From NCBI GenBank assembly GCA_052267165.1, contig JBKQHO010000059.1, positions 5,039-69,038 on the forward strand: 64,000 nt of DNA. Direction: 5' to 3'. Source of the stretch: CAWICD01 sp052267165 (GTDB lineage Bacteria > Vulcanimicrobiota > Vulcanimicrobiia > Vulcanimicrobiales > Vulcanimicrobiaceae). This document shows, one piece after another, positions 37,256 through 46,065 of the stretch. Under the pieces are notes generated by a model. The model searched no databases. It saw nothing but the letters and a program-made list of their open reading frames with translations, and had not been told where the DNA came from. Every line of letters starts with the position of its first letter. Within the stretch, counting starts at the first letter, position 1. Position numbers and translations under genes: made by a program.

Positions 37256-37276
37256 AAAAAGGGCGCGTTAGCGCCC
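37256..37276 (-). terminator. Rho-independent terminator
   Basis: On the minus strand GGGCGC-taac-GCGCCC is followed by TTTTT (37260-37256). This is a compact intrinsic terminator for minus-strand transcription and ends the short gene at 37268-37409. On the plus strand it follows the transglutaminase gene without a T-run. Confidence 0.7.
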
Positions 37277-37409
37277 GGCCGCGGCGGCCGGCTTGTTCCG
37301 GACGACGGCCCGTGTAACGTCGTTCGGAATGAGATAGACCCGCGAGTTCGCGTAGTCGAGGTATTCTCGTGGCGCTCGAGACGTTCTCCGGAAGACTGAT
37401 CGTGCCCAC
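37268..37409 (-). pseudogene. Short gene of about 46 codons with a one-base frameshift
   Basis: From GTG 37409 the frame reads GTISLPENVSSATR. One base later, in the next frame, it continues YLDYANSRVYLIPNDVTRAV and ends at the stop 37268-37270 inside the loop of an intrinsic terminator. The combined reading is convincingly protein-like and the terminator is well placed. The family is not recognised. Either the gene is broken or one base of the sequence is wrong in the GAGAATA stretch. Confidence 0.45.
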
Positions 37410-37557
37410 GCGGCGACGTGAGGTAGCAGATTTTCTCGACTCGCTGGATAGGCGATCCTAGACGCAGGTCCCTCGAAATGCGATGGTAAGGACCGTCCCA
37501 GTAGGTACGATCCTCGGGGACGCGGACATCGCGAGCATAGGGGGATAGGAAACGAGC

Positions 37558-38253
37558 ATGAAGATCGGCATCATCGGCGTTGGGAAGATCGGGGACACAC
37601 TGACGCGGCGCTTTACGGCGCTTGGTCACGAGGTCGTCATCGCCAATTCGCGTGGAGAAGAGACGCTTGCGCAGATCGCTTCCGAGACGGGAGCTACTCC
37701 CGTTTCGGTAAGCGAAGCAGCGCGCTTCGGAAAGGTCGTCATCGTGACGATCCCTGAGGGCAAGATTCCGAGTTTGCCGCACGACCTCTTTCGGGGCGTG
37801 GCCGCCGACGTGGTGGTCATCGACACCGGCAATTACTATCCCCTGCAGCGCGACGGCCGCATCGAGCCGATCGAAGCCGGGTTGACCGAGAGCCGCTGGG
37901 TGGAACAGCAGATCGGACATCCGGTCGTCAAAGCGTTCAACAACATCTATGCCGACCATCTGCTGCGGCTAGGGAAGCCGAAGGGCGATCCCGGACGCAT
38001 CGCGCTGCCCGTCGCCGGCGACGACGCGGCGGCGAAGGCGGTCGTGCTCGAGCTCGTCGACGAGCTGGGATTCGATCCGGTCGACGCGGGCGGACTCGAC
38101 GAATCCTGGCGCCAACAGCCCGGCACGCCGGTCTACGCTTCCGACCACGACGCCGCCGGCGTGCTGCGCGCGCTCTCTGAAGCACGCAACGAACGCTCGC
38201 CGGACTGGCGCGCCACCGCGAAAAGCCCCGGGACGTACGCCGCGCCGGCCTGA
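37558..38253 (+). CDS. NAD(P)-binding protein, NADPH:F420 oxidoreductase-like
   Basis: A 231-residue Rossmann protein starting IGIIGVGKIGDTLTRRF. It has IANSRGEE at the position that selects NADP, VVIDTGNYYP and VKAFNNIYADHLL, all typical of the F420-dependent NADP reductase/NpdG-like family widely found also in bacteria lacking F420. An AGGA RBS lies 8 nt upstream. It is monocistronic. Whether F420 is the partner is unknown: no F420 biosynthesis gene is in the window. Confidence 0.9.
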   Translation: MKIGIIGVGKIGDTLTRRFTALGHEVVIANSRGEETLAQIASETGATPVSVSEAARFGKVVIVTIPEGKIPSLPHDLFRGVAADVVVIDTGNYYPLQRDGRIEPIEAGLTESRWVEQQIGHPVVKAFNNIYADHLLRLGKPKGDPGRIALPVAGDDAAAKAVVLELVDELGFDPVDAGGLDESWRQQPGTPVYASDHDAAGVLRALSEARNERSPDWRATAKSPGTYAAPA

Positions 38254-38274
38254 GGAAGCGGCGCGAGCGGCGTG

Positions 38275-38760
38275 AAGCGCGTGCTTACGTCTTACCGGAA
38301 TCCAGATCTCGAAGCCGCCGTTTCCGGTGAGCGGATCGAACGACTCGCCGTAGCGCTCGAATTCGGGACCGCCCGCAGCTTCGAGCCCCGATTGCGGAAG
38401 CCAAACGTTCCAGATCGTATACCACCTGCGCCGCACGCTCGAGACATGGTCGTGATGCGAGAAGACCCCATACTTGCGTTCCGGAATGCGCAGGCGGCTC
38501 CAATCGGCACCGATGCCCGAGAAATCCGAGACCTCGACACCGCAGACGTATTCCACCTTCCCCCTGTGGTCGCCGTTGCAGAGCACGCCGTAGGTTGCTG
38601 AGCCGGCCTGCCCCGGAACGTGCCCGAGGTGCGGCACCAAGCGCTGCCATTTGCGCGGGGATGGCCCGCGGTTGCGAGTCGTAGCGCTGCCCGATCCCCG
38701 CGATGAGCAGCGTCTCGAGGTTCTCGAAGCAAGGCGCTTCGAGATTCGACTTTGAGCCAC
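38275..38760 (-). pseudogene. GyrI-like/AraC effector-domain protein, frameshifted
   Basis: In one frame the sequence reads LEAPCFENLETLLIAGIGQR and SQPRAIPAQ. After an AAA run near 38655 the next frame continues WQRLVPHLGHVPGQAG, CGVEVSDFSGIG, WYTIWNVWLPQSG and FEIWIPV. Together they form a GyrI-like small-molecule binding domain of about 155 residues. No start codon exists in the N-terminal frame, and the C-terminal frame runs past the expected end. At least one frameshift and probably more damage are present. Confidence 0.75.
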
Positions 38761-38854
38761 GCTCGTCGAGCGCGGCTTGATCCTTGCGCTCGCCTTCGAC
38801 CTCGAAGCGGCACCGCCGCCGGGCGGCTCGGCAGCGAACCGCATCGGATGGAAC

Positions 38855-39511
38855 TTAGGCGAAGCGGGCGACCTCGTCGAACTCGAAGCGCGGATTGCGC
38901 CGGTAAAGCTTCGTGTCGTCGCCGTAGCCGAGGTTGGCGAGCCACAACGACTTCAGCGTGCCTTCGGGAAAGAACGCCTCGTCGAGTTTCAGCTTGTCGA
39001 AGCCGCCCATAGGCCCGACGTCGAGACCGAGCGCGCGGGCCGCGAGCATGAAGTACGCTCCCTGCAGCGTGGCGTTGGTGAAGGCGAACTGCCTGGCGAA
39101 CTCGGCCTTTTCCTCGCCCGCGAATTGCTCCCTGAATTGCGGAGCGTTCGGAAAGAGGCGCGGAATGTGTTCGTAGAACTTCGTGTCGGCGGCGAAGATC
39201 GCCGTCACCGGCGCGGATTTCGTTTTCTCGACGTTGCCGGGCGAGACCGTTGCGAGCAAGCGAGCCTTGGCCTCCGGCGACTCGACGAAGACGATGCGCA
39301 ACGGCAGCGTGTTGGCGCTGGTGGGCCCCAGTTCGGCTAGCTCGAAGATGCGCGCGATGAGGTCGTGCGGCACCGGCCGCGGAAGAAAACCGCTGGCCGT
39401 CCGCGCTTCGAGGAAGAGAGTGCGCAACGCGCGCTCGTCGAGCGAACGGGCTGACTTGAGAGCGACGAGCTCGTCGACGGATGGGAGGGCCGGCTCGAAA
39501 GTTGCAGACAT
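38855..39511 (-). CDS. RutE/HadB-like nitroreductase family protein
   Basis: A 218-residue FMN-dependent nitroreductase-fold enzyme. ELGPTSANTLPLRIVFV, SPGNVEKTKSAPVTAIFA, RALGLDVGPMGGFD and LANLGYGDD match RutE, the malonic semialdehyde reductase of pyrimidine breakdown, and close relatives. Stand-alone members often reduce quinones, nitro compounds or aldehydes. No other rut gene is nearby. AGGA lies before the ATG. It is divergent from a MarR gene across a short operator region, which suggests MarR-controlled induction. Confidence 0.9.
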   Translation of the reverse strand: MSATFEPALPSVDELVALKSARSLDERALRTLFLEARTASGFLPRPVPHDLIARIFELAELGPTSANTLPLRIVFVESPEAKARLLATVSPGNVEKTKSAPVTAIFAADTKFYEHIPRLFPNAPQFREQFAGEEKAEFARQFAFTNATLQGAYFMLAARALGLDVGPMGGFDKLKLDEAFFPEGTLKSLWLANLGYGDDTKLYRRNPRFEFDEVARFA

Positions 39512-39534
39512 AGGGTTCCTTTGGAGAGGATTTC

Positions 39535-39560
39535 GTTGTATGATACTTGTACATTACAAC
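39535..39560. promoter_or_regulatory. MarR-type operator, inverted repeat
   Basis: GTTGTA (39535-39540) and TACAAC (39555-39560) form a perfect inverted repeat with a 14-nt spacer, exactly between the divergent nitroreductase and MarR genes. It overlaps a TATGAT -10-like box at 39538-39543. The layout fits MarR autorepression plus control of the reductase. Confidence 0.6.
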
Positions 39561-39562
39561 TA

Positions 39563-40027
39563 ATGTCAAGCCCTGCCGAAGCCGCACCGCTCCAGGGAGG
39601 ATGCGAGGAGCTCAACGCCATCGTCGCCGGCTTCGCGTCGCTCGCTGCGCGCTATGCGGCCCAGTTGCAGGCGGCCGCCTCCGAGCACGGCCTCTCACCG
39701 CAGATGGCGACCGCGTTGTTGCAGCTAGGGAGCATGGGAAACGCGCGAATGAGCGAGTTCGCGCGAACGATGGCGTGCGACGCCGGCAACCTCTCGGGGA
39801 CGATCGACCGCCTGGAAGAGGCGGGGCTCGCCCTGCGCGCACCCAGCACTTCGGACCGGCGCGTCCGAATGGTCCGCGCCACGGCCGAGGGACGGCGCGT
39901 CGCGGCGAAACTTGCCCGCAAGCTCGAGGCCGCCCGCGTCATCGCGGCGCTCCGGCAACTCGACGAGCACGAGCGCCGCGCCCTGCGCGCCACGCTCGAG
40001 CGATTGTGCGCCGCGGCCCGCAGCTGA
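39563..40027 (+). CDS. MarR family transcriptional regulator
   Basis: A 154-residue winged-helix protein with LGSMGNARMSEFARTMACDAGN and the wing RAPSTSDRRVRMVRATAEGR, the canonical MarR D-x-R motif. The start at 39563 places the ATG just after the operator; an upstream in-frame start at 39521 would lie before the promoter. The partner gene, a nitroreductase, is divergent. The ligand is likely a phenolic, quinone or nitroaromatic, by analogy only. Confidence 0.92.
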   Translation: MSSPAEAAPLQGGCEELNAIVAGFASLAARYAAQLQAAASEHGLSPQMATALLQLGSMGNARMSEFARTMACDAGNLSGTIDRLEEAGLALRAPSTSDRRVRMVRATAEGRRVAAKLARKLEAARVIAALRQLDEHERRALRATLERLCAAARS

Positions 40028-40029
40028 GC

Positions 40030-40455
40030 GAGCCCTAACAGCGGCTTCCCGCACCCGCAAGCGCATCCGGACCGGACGGTCGGGGCGGAGCGTCACGAAC
40101 GGCGCGAAACCGACCGCTTCGCGGCCGGGCTCGCAGCGATAGCGCTGTGCGATCGTGGCCAGCAGCAGCACGCCTTCGTTCCAAGCAAACTGCTCGCCGA
40201 TGCAGACGCGCGCGCCGCCGTCGAAGGGAAAGAAGGCGAATTTCGGAATCGCTCCGAGCGGCCAGCGCTCGGGGAGAAAGGTTTCGGGCTCGACGTAGTA
40301 GCGCGGGTTGCGATGGGTGACAAAGGGGCTGGTGAGCACGACTGCGCCGGCGGGGATGCGGTAACGTCCGATCCTGACCTCGCTCAGCGCACGGCGTCCG
40401 ATGAGCCAGGCCGGCGGATACAGCCGCAAGACCTCGCTGAAAAGCGGCTGCGGAA
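40030..40455 (-). pseudogene. Cytochrome P450 C-terminal remnant
   Basis: The frame reads PLFSEVLRLYPPAWLIGRRA (ExxR region altered), VVLTSPFVTHRNPRYY, and the heme loop FDGGARVCIGEQFAWNEG with the ligand Cys. It then runs on without the usual stop. Only about 140 of about 450 residues exist. Its 5' side is joined, out of frame, to the start of a different gene (40384-40752). This is the product of a large deletion. Confidence 0.8.
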
Positions 40456-40752
40456 GCGCAGCACCTCCATGGCCAATTGATCGTCGGGAATCCCGTAGAG
40501 GCGCGCGGTCTCGAGCGCAAAGATGTCGGCCCAAGTCGCCGACCCGCGTTCCTCTTGCCGGAACAGATCCGTGACGACTTGGGGCGGCTGCGCCTTCGTC
40601 GCTTCGAGCAGCAGCGTGTATTGCTTTCGCAGCTGATCGAAATAGTCGATCGCGTACTTCGGGAAGAGCCGGTCCTTCTGGATAGCAGGGCGAGCCGGTC
40701 TTGCTCCGTTGAGACTTGCCGGGGGCGGGGCGGACTGGTCGAGGTAATTCAC
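40384..40752 (-). pseudogene. 5' part of an unknown gene fused by deletion to P450 sequence
   Basis: A GTG at 40752 has a strong AGGAG RBS 6 nt upstream. The first 100 residues (FPKYAIDYFDQLRKQYTLLL, ADIFALETARLYGIPDDQL) are clearly protein-coding and helical. At about 40455 the sequence becomes P450 in another frame, and the original frame continues as nonsense to 40384. The 5' gene is not recognised. The locus could still make a 122-residue chimeric peptide because the RBS is intact. Confidence 0.55.
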
Positions 40753-40911
40753 AAGCGTCTCCTCTCGCGAGGGGCCTGAGGCTGGTCCGCTCATTTTCCA
40801 GATACACCATCGCGCCGGCGTCCGCAAAGCATCGCGAAGGCGTCCTCGCGCAGCAACCATGGAAGTCCAAGGCATGCCGCGAAAGCTCGAGCCTCCGACC
40901 GAGGAGGCAGC

Positions 40912-41934
40912 GTGTCGCCGATAACCGCTCGTCAAATCGTTCTCGCGGCGCGACCGCACGGCCGCCCGCAGCCGACCGACTTCCGTTTGGAAGAGAGCGT
41001 GATGCCCGAACTCCGCGCGGGCGACGTCCTTCTGCGTGTCCTCTATCTATCGCTCGATCCGTACATGCGCGGACGCATGAACGCGGGCCGATCCTACGCA
41101 AAACCGGTCGAGCTCGGCGAGGTGATGGTGGGCGAAAGCATCGCGGCCGTGGTGGAGTCGCGCGATCCCGGTTTCCACGAAGGCGACGTGGTGCTCGCCG
41201 GAACCGGCTGGCGGACGGATGCCGTTCTTCGCGGCTCGGCGCTGCGGAAGATCGACCCGGGGCACGTCCCCGTCACGACCAGGCTCGGCGTCTTGGGCAT
41301 GCCCGGGTTCACGGCGTACGCTGGGCTGCACGCGATCGGCAAACCGCAGCCCGGCGAGACCGTGGTGGTCGCGGCCGCGAGCGGCCCGGTCGGCTCCCTC
41401 GTCGGCCAACTTGCCAAGCTCGCCGGCGCACGGAGCGTCGGCATTGCAGGCGGCCCGCACAAGTGCGCTTACGTCAGAAACGAACTCCGGTTCGATGTCG
41501 CGGTCGACCATCGCGACCACGATTTTCCGCGGCTCCTTTCCGCAGCCTGCCCGGACGGCATCGACGTCTACTTCGAGAACGTGGGCGGGGCTGTCTGGCA
41601 GGCGGTCATGCCGATCCTCAACGACTTCGCGCGCGTTCCCGTCTGCGGTCTGGTCGCGCAATACAACAGCACGACGAGCAACGGGCCCGACCGGTTGCCG
41701 GCAACGATGCGTGAAATCCTCTCACGGAGCCTCACGATTCGAGGTTTCATCAACTACGAGTTCTTGCCGGAATACCACGACGCGTTTCTGCGCGACGTGG
41801 GCGCGGCAATCGCCGACGGACGCGTTCGCTATCGCGAAGACATCGTCAACGGCCTCGAGAACGCGCCGGCGAAATTCATCGGCATGCTCGAGGGCGACAA
41901 CTTCGGAAAGGTGCTCGTGCGCGTCGGCGCTTAG
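40912..41934 (+). CDS. NADP-dependent oxidoreductase, CurA/leukotriene B4 reductase-like
   Basis: A 340-residue medium-chain reductase without zinc. RVLYLSLDPYMRGRM, GMPGFTAYAGL, AAASGPVGSLVGQLAKLAGA, DVYFENVGG and the closing FGKVLVRV are diagnostic of CurA-type NADPH double-bond reductases acting on enones. The GTG start has AGGAGG just upstream. It ends with a 4-bp overlap with the convergent DUF5069 gene. Confidence 0.93.
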   Translation: MSPITARQIVLAARPHGRPQPTDFRLEESVMPELRAGDVLLRVLYLSLDPYMRGRMNAGRSYAKPVELGEVMVGESIAAVVESRDPGFHEGDVVLAGTGWRTDAVLRGSALRKIDPGHVPVTTRLGVLGMPGFTAYAGLHAIGKPQPGETVVVAAASGPVGSLVGQLAKLAGARSVGIAGGPHKCAYVRNELRFDVAVDHRDHDFPRLLSAACPDGIDVYFENVGGAVWQAVMPILNDFARVPVCGLVAQYNSTTSNGPDRLPATMREILSRSLTIRGFINYEFLPEYHDAFLRDVGAAIADGRVRYREDIVNGLENAPAKFIGMLEGDNFGKVLVRVGA

Positions 41935-42281
41935 CGGCGCCCTTCTTCCGCGTCCTGCTCGTCGAGATTCGACTTCATGTCTTCGAGCACGTAGCGATTG
42001 GCCGCCTCGCGCTGCGCATCCGAAACGTGCTCGTCGAAGTAGCGCGTGAGATCCGCATCGCTCGCGCCGCCCCGAATCAACTTGTCGAAATCGGCCTCCG
42101 AGACGCACGTCCGCTCGAGAAAGGCCCGCGAGAGGCCGCAGTAAGCGACGTAGTCGCCTCCGCTGCCGGCATGCTCGGCGCGAACCTTGTCGGCGAGCCG
42201 GGCCAGCCAGGCATAGCGTCCCAGCTTCTCACGGCCGCTGCGCGGCGGAGTCGTGTTCAGGTCAGGTGCAGCAACGTTCAT
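41931..42281 (-). CDS. DUF5069 protein
   Basis: A 116-residue protein with DLNTTPPRSGREKLGRYAWLARLADK near the N-terminus, SRAFLERTCVSEADFDKLI and a C-terminal NRYVLEDMKSNLDEQD, the complete DUF5069 pattern. It is soluble and helical. The function is unknown. It is convergent with the CurA-like gene and probably monocistronic. Confidence 0.88.
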   Translation of the reverse strand: MNVAAPDLNTTPPRSGREKLGRYAWLARLADKVRAEHAGSGGDYVAYCGLSRAFLERTCVSEADFDKLIRGGASDADLTRYFDEHVSDAQREAANRYVLEDMKSNLDEQDAEEGRR

Positions 42282-42480
42282 GCGCGCGTCTTACCCGCGT
42301 CCTCGCGTACTCAACCTGGGTCGCTCGGCACCTGAGGACGGGTCACAGGTATTTCCCAGAGGGTCTAAGAACGCTTGCCTACCAGCCAAACGGTAGAGCG
42401 CCAAGACGCCGGCGTCCCTCTCGAACTCGAAGCCACAAAACAGCGGTACTGAACTAGCTTCTGGACGCGGGAACACTATA

Positions 42481-43041
42481 ATGACAGCGACACCAAGGAC
42501 ATATCCGTGGGAATCGCTGCTGGGCGACCAGCTCGTGACCTTTCGAATGATGAGCGCGGCTGACAAGGATATCTTCAAAGATTTCGTCCGTTCGTTGCCC
42601 CGCAGAGACAACTACTACCTGATGCTGGACATGCACAGCGATCAATCGATCGATCTGTGGTTCAAGCGGGTTGAGACCGGTCAAACGCTCAGCGTCATCG
42701 CGCTGCAGAACGACCGCATGATCGGCTTTTGCGATCTGCACATCAACGACGTTCCATGGATCCGCCATACGGCCGAAATGCATCTCAACGTCAGCGGCAC
42801 CCATCGAGGCCTGGGCCTCGGCAGAATCCTCGCGAACGAGATCTTCGCCATCGCACGGGCGCGCGGGCTCGAAAAGATCTGGGCTCGGATGGCGGCAACG
42901 CAGGAGGCGGCTCAAAGCGTCTTTCAAAATGTGGGCTTCCACGCGGAAGCTCTCCTATCCGACTTCGTGAAGAACGAGGACGGTTTGACGGAGGACCTCG
43001 TGATCATGTCCTACGATGCCGGCGAGCTTTGGGGGTTGTAA
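42481..43041 (+). CDS. GNAT family N-acetyltransferase
   Basis: A 186-residue GNAT with the acetyl-CoA loop GTHRGLGLGRIL (around residue 105-116), VSGTH before it and AQSVFQNVGFHAEA in the last strand-helix. The substrate is unknown. Its 3' end overlaps the likely TTG start of glycogen phosphorylase by 13 bp, implying co-expression. A TATAAT at 42477-42482 overlaps the ATG, so either this box is fortuitous or the real start is further in. Confidence 0.9.
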   Translation: MTATPRTYPWESLLGDQLVTFRMMSAADKDIFKDFVRSLPRRDNYYLMLDMHSDQSIDLWFKRVETGQTLSVIALQNDRMIGFCDLHINDVPWIRHTAEMHLNVSGTHRGLGLGRILANEIFAIARARGLEKIWARMAATQEAAQSVFQNVGFHAEALLSDFVKNEDGLTEDLVIMSYDAGELWGL

Positions 43042-45527
43042 CCCTGAACCTGCAAGAGAAGACGCCCAAACCTTCGGCCGCGGGCGACGACGCCGAGCTG
43101 ACGCCGGCCGGTCTGCGCAAGCATTTCGAACGGCACATCCGCCGATCGCTGGCGAAGGATCGCTATAGCGCGACCGATCACGACCGCTACTATGCGCTGG
43201 CGCTGACCGTCCGCGACCGGCTGATCGACCGATGGATCGCCACCCAGCAAACGCATCATCGTCAGAACGTCAAGCGCGTCTACTATCTGTCGCTCGAGTT
43301 CCTGATCGGGCGGCTGCTGGGCAACAACGTCATCAACCTCCAAATGGAAGACGCTTGCCGCACCGCCATGGCCCAGGAAGGGCACGACTTTGAAGCGCTG
43401 CGCGAGCTCGAAATGGATGCGGGGCTCGGCAACGGCGGCCTGGGACGGCTCGCTGCCTGTTTTCTCGACTCGATCGCGACCATGAATCTGCCGGCGGTCG
43501 GCTATGGGCTGCGCTACGATTTCGGTATCTTCAAACAGACCATCGTCAACGGCTATCAGGTCGAACAGCCGGATGCGTGGCTGAAGCTGAACTATCCCTG
43601 GGAGATCGCGCACCCCGAGTTCACCTTCGAGGTCCAGTTCGAAGGCCGAGTCGAGCCTCGGCCGGGTCGTCACGGCACGGAATGGCATTGGCTCGATACG
43701 AAGAGCGTCATCGGAATACCCTACGATCTGCCGGTCGTCGGCTACGGCGGCGGCACGGTCAACACGCTGCGGCTCTGGTCGGCCAAAGCTGCCGAAGATT
43801 TCGACTTCGACGACTTCAACCGCGGCGAGTACGTGGACGCCGTGACCAACAAAGTCCTCGCCGAGAACCTCACCAAGGTCCTCTATCCCAACGACAACGT
43901 CTTCGTCGGGAAAGAGCTGCGCCTGCGGCAAGAGTATTTCTTCGTGTCGTGTACGCTGCAAGATATTCTGCGGCGCTTCAAGTCCGACGGCAACGCCTGG
44001 GAAGCGTTTCCGGACAAGGTCTTCCTCCAGCTCAACGACACGCACCCGTCGCTCGTCGTCCCCGAACTGATGCGGCTGCTCGTCGACCGTGAGGGCCTGG
44101 ACTGGGAGCAGGCCTGGGAGATCGCGAGAGCCTCGACGGGCTATACGAACCACACGATCTTGCCCGAAGCGCTCGAAAAGTGGCCCGTGTACATGCTGGA
44201 GCGGCTGCTCCCGCGACATCTGCAGATCATCTACGAGATCAACGCACGCTTCTTGCGGGAGGTCGCGACGGCATACCCGTTCGAGAGCGACCGGCTGCAG
44301 CGGATGAGCATCGTCGAGGAGGGCCAGACGAAACACATTCGCATGGCCCACTTGGCCATCGTGGGAGCCTGCTCGGTCAACGGCGTCTCGAAGCTTCACA
44401 CCGAGCTGCTCAAGAGCACCGTGCTGCGCGACTTCGCCGAATACACGCCCGAGAAGTTCAACAACAAGACGAACGGGATCACCCCGCGCCGCTGGCTGCT
44501 CAAAGCGAATCCGCCGCTCGCCAAGCTCCTCACGGAGGCGATCGGGGACCGCTGGATCACGGAGCTCGAAGACCTGCGCCGCATCGAAGGCTTCATCGAC
44601 GACCCGAGTTTTCGCGAGCGCTTTCGAGCGGCCAAGCACTATAACAAGAAGATGCTGGCCCGCTACATCGCCGACACGCTCGGCGTCGCGATCTCGCCCG
44701 AGTCGCTCTTCGACGTGCAAGTCAAACGGCTGCACGAGTACAAGCGGCAGCTGCTCTTCGTGCTCTACATCATCGTGCTCCACAATCGCCTCAAGGCCGA
44801 TCCGGCGCTGCACATCCCGCCGCGCACGTGCATCATCAGCGGCAAAGCCGCGCCCGGCTATGCGATGGCCAAGCTCATCATCAAGCTGATCCATCAAGTC
44901 GGCGAAGTCGTCAACCGGGATACGCAGATCGGCGACCGGCTCAAGCTCGTGTTCCTGCCGAATTACCGCGTGTCGCTCGCCGAACGGATCATCCCTGCCG
45001 CGGACCTGAGCGAGCAGATCTCGCTCGCCGGAACGGAAGCTTCCGGGACCGGCAACATGAAGCTCCAGCTCAACGGTGCCTTGACGATCGGTACGCTCGA
45101 CGGCGCAAACGTCGAAATCTACGAAAGCGTCGGCCCCGAGAACTTCTTCTTCTTCGGTTTGACCGCTCAGGAGGTCGCGGAACTGCGCAACTCCTACAAT
45201 CCGTGGGACGTCTATCACCACGACGAAGAGATCCGCCGCGCCTTGCAGCTGATCGAACATGACTTCTTCAGCATGGTCGAGCCGGGCGTGTTCCGGCCGA
45301 TCGTGCATGCGCTCCTCGACGGGGGCGACTACTACATGTTGCTCGCGGATCTGCGGGAGTACATCCGAACCCAGGAGCGCGTCGACGCGGCGTATCAGGA
45401 TCGCGAGGGCTGGATCCGAAAGGCGATCATCAACGTCGCGCGTGCCGGCAATTTCTCCTCGGACCGTGCAATCGCCGAGTACGCCGCCGAGATCTGGCAC
45501 CTCGATCCGTGCATCGTGCCCGCCTAG
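43029..45527 (+). CDS. glgP: Glycogen/alpha-glucan phosphorylase
   Basis: An 832-residue GT35 enzyme, of the normal length. It has the N-terminal VYYLSLEFLIGRLLGNN, LGNGGLGRLAACFLDS, QLNDTHPS, and the PLP site EASGTGNMKLQLNGAL with Lys678. It releases glucose-1-phosphate from storage glucan in the cytosol. The start is a TTG at 43029, the only suitable codon after the last in-frame stop region that leaves the family N-terminus intact. No other glycogen genes are in the window. Confidence 0.95.
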   Translation: MGVVTLNLQEKTPKPSAAGDDAELTPAGLRKHFERHIRRSLAKDRYSATDHDRYYALALTVRDRLIDRWIATQQTHHRQNVKRVYYLSLEFLIGRLLGNNVINLQMEDACRTAMAQEGHDFEALRELEMDAGLGNGGLGRLAACFLDSIATMNLPAVGYGLRYDFGIFKQTIVNGYQVEQPDAWLKLNYPWEIAHPEFTFEVQFEGRVEPRPGRHGTEWHWLDTKSVIGIPYDLPVVGYGGGTVNTLRLWSAKAAEDFDFDDFNRGEYVDAVTNKVLAENLTKVLYPNDNVFVGKELRLRQEYFFVSCTLQDILRRFKSDGNAWEAFPDKVFLQLNDTHPSLVVPELMRLLVDREGLDWEQAWEIARASTGYTNHTILPEALEKWPVYMLERLLPRHLQIIYEINARFLREVATAYPFESDRLQRMSIVEEGQTKHIRMAHLAIVGACSVNGVSKLHTELLKSTVLRDFAEYTPEKFNNKTNGITPRRWLLKANPPLAKLLTEAIGDRWITELEDLRRIEGFIDDPSFRERFRAAKHYNKKMLARYIADTLGVAISPESLFDVQVKRLHEYKRQLLFVLYIIVLHNRLKADPALHIPPRTCIISGKAAPGYAMAKLIIKLIHQVGEVVNRDTQIGDRLKLVFLPNYRVSLAERIIPAADLSEQISLAGTEASGTGNMKLQLNGALTIGTLDGANVEIYESVGPENFFFFGLTAQEVAELRNSYNPWDVYHHDEEIRRALQLIEHDFFSMVEPGVFRPIVHALLDGGDYYMLLADLREYIRTQERVDAAYQDREGWIRKAIINVARAGNFSSDRAIAEYAAEIWHLDPCIVPA

Positions 45528-45587
45528 CCGGTACGTTCACATCTTCTTCTCCTGGCCGTCGCACGATGTCGGGTGGGAGGACACGAA

Positions 45588-46055
45588 ATGGTGCGCTTCG
45601 TCAGATATTTTCTCATCCTATCTGCGGTGATCGGCTTTTCACTCGGCTTCGGGCCGGCCGCGAGCGCCGCGACGGCATCGCAGGCGCTCACGATCTCCAT
45701 CGTCGGCCCGGACGCGGGCATCATGGGGCCGGACGGACAGCCGCACGAGGCCTTCGTTCCGTCGAGCGTCATCGTGAAGGCGGGTACGCCCGTCCAAATC
45801 ACGTTCATCAACTACAGCCACGCCGAACACAACTTCGTGCAGCCGCAGCTGAACCTCGATCTCGTCATCCCGGCAGCCGGCACGCGAGTCCGCTTGGCGA
45901 CGACGACGGTCTCCTTCATGCCGACGAAGCGGGGCGTCTACCGCTGGTTCTGTTCGCTGCCTTGCGACGAGGAGCACGGTATGTGGGCCATGGGTCGGGG
46001 CTACGGCGGCCCCGGCAAAGAAGGCTTCATGGCGGGCAACATCGTCGTCCGCTAA
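45588..46055 (+). CDS. Exported cupredoxin-domain protein with CuA-like loop
   Basis: A 155-residue protein with one N-terminal membrane/signal segment (YFLILSAVIGFSLGFG) and a single cupredoxin domain. Putative copper ligands are His in N-Y-S-H-A-E-H and the C-terminal loop C-S-L-P-C-D-E-E-H-G-M, which has the C-x3-C-x3-H spacing of CuA sites in oxidase subunit II and N2O reductase. The usual Met three residues after His is Trp, with Met two residues after it instead. GGGAGG lies 7-8 nt before the ATG 45588. Likely periplasmic electron transfer or copper carriage. Confidence 0.85.
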   Translation: MVRFVRYFLILSAVIGFSLGFGPAASAATASQALTISIVGPDAGIMGPDGQPHEAFVPSSVIVKAGTPVQITFINYSHAEHNFVQPQLNLDLVIPAAGTRVRLATTTVSFMPTKRGVYRWFCSLPCDEEHGMWAMGRGYGGPGKEGFMAGNIVVR

Positions 46056-46065
46056 CGGACTGCGG

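Noticed and set aside
37558..38253. Evidence that the organism makes coenzyme F420
   Set aside because: The F420/NADP oxidoreductase-like family is common in bacteria without F420, and no cof/fbi gene is in the window.
38855..39511. A rut pyrimidine-degradation operon
   Set aside because: Only the RutE-like reductase is present; no rutA, B, C, D or F is nearby and the regulator is MarR type.
42477..42482. TATAAT as promoter of the GNAT gene at 42481
   Set aside because: The box overlaps the start codon itself, so it cannot drive that start; no good -35 is found either.
45639..46055. A long minus-strand frame antisense to the cupredoxin gene
   Set aside because: It is the continuation of a small exported protein frame through a well-supported gene on the other strand; only the first 90 or so codons look real.
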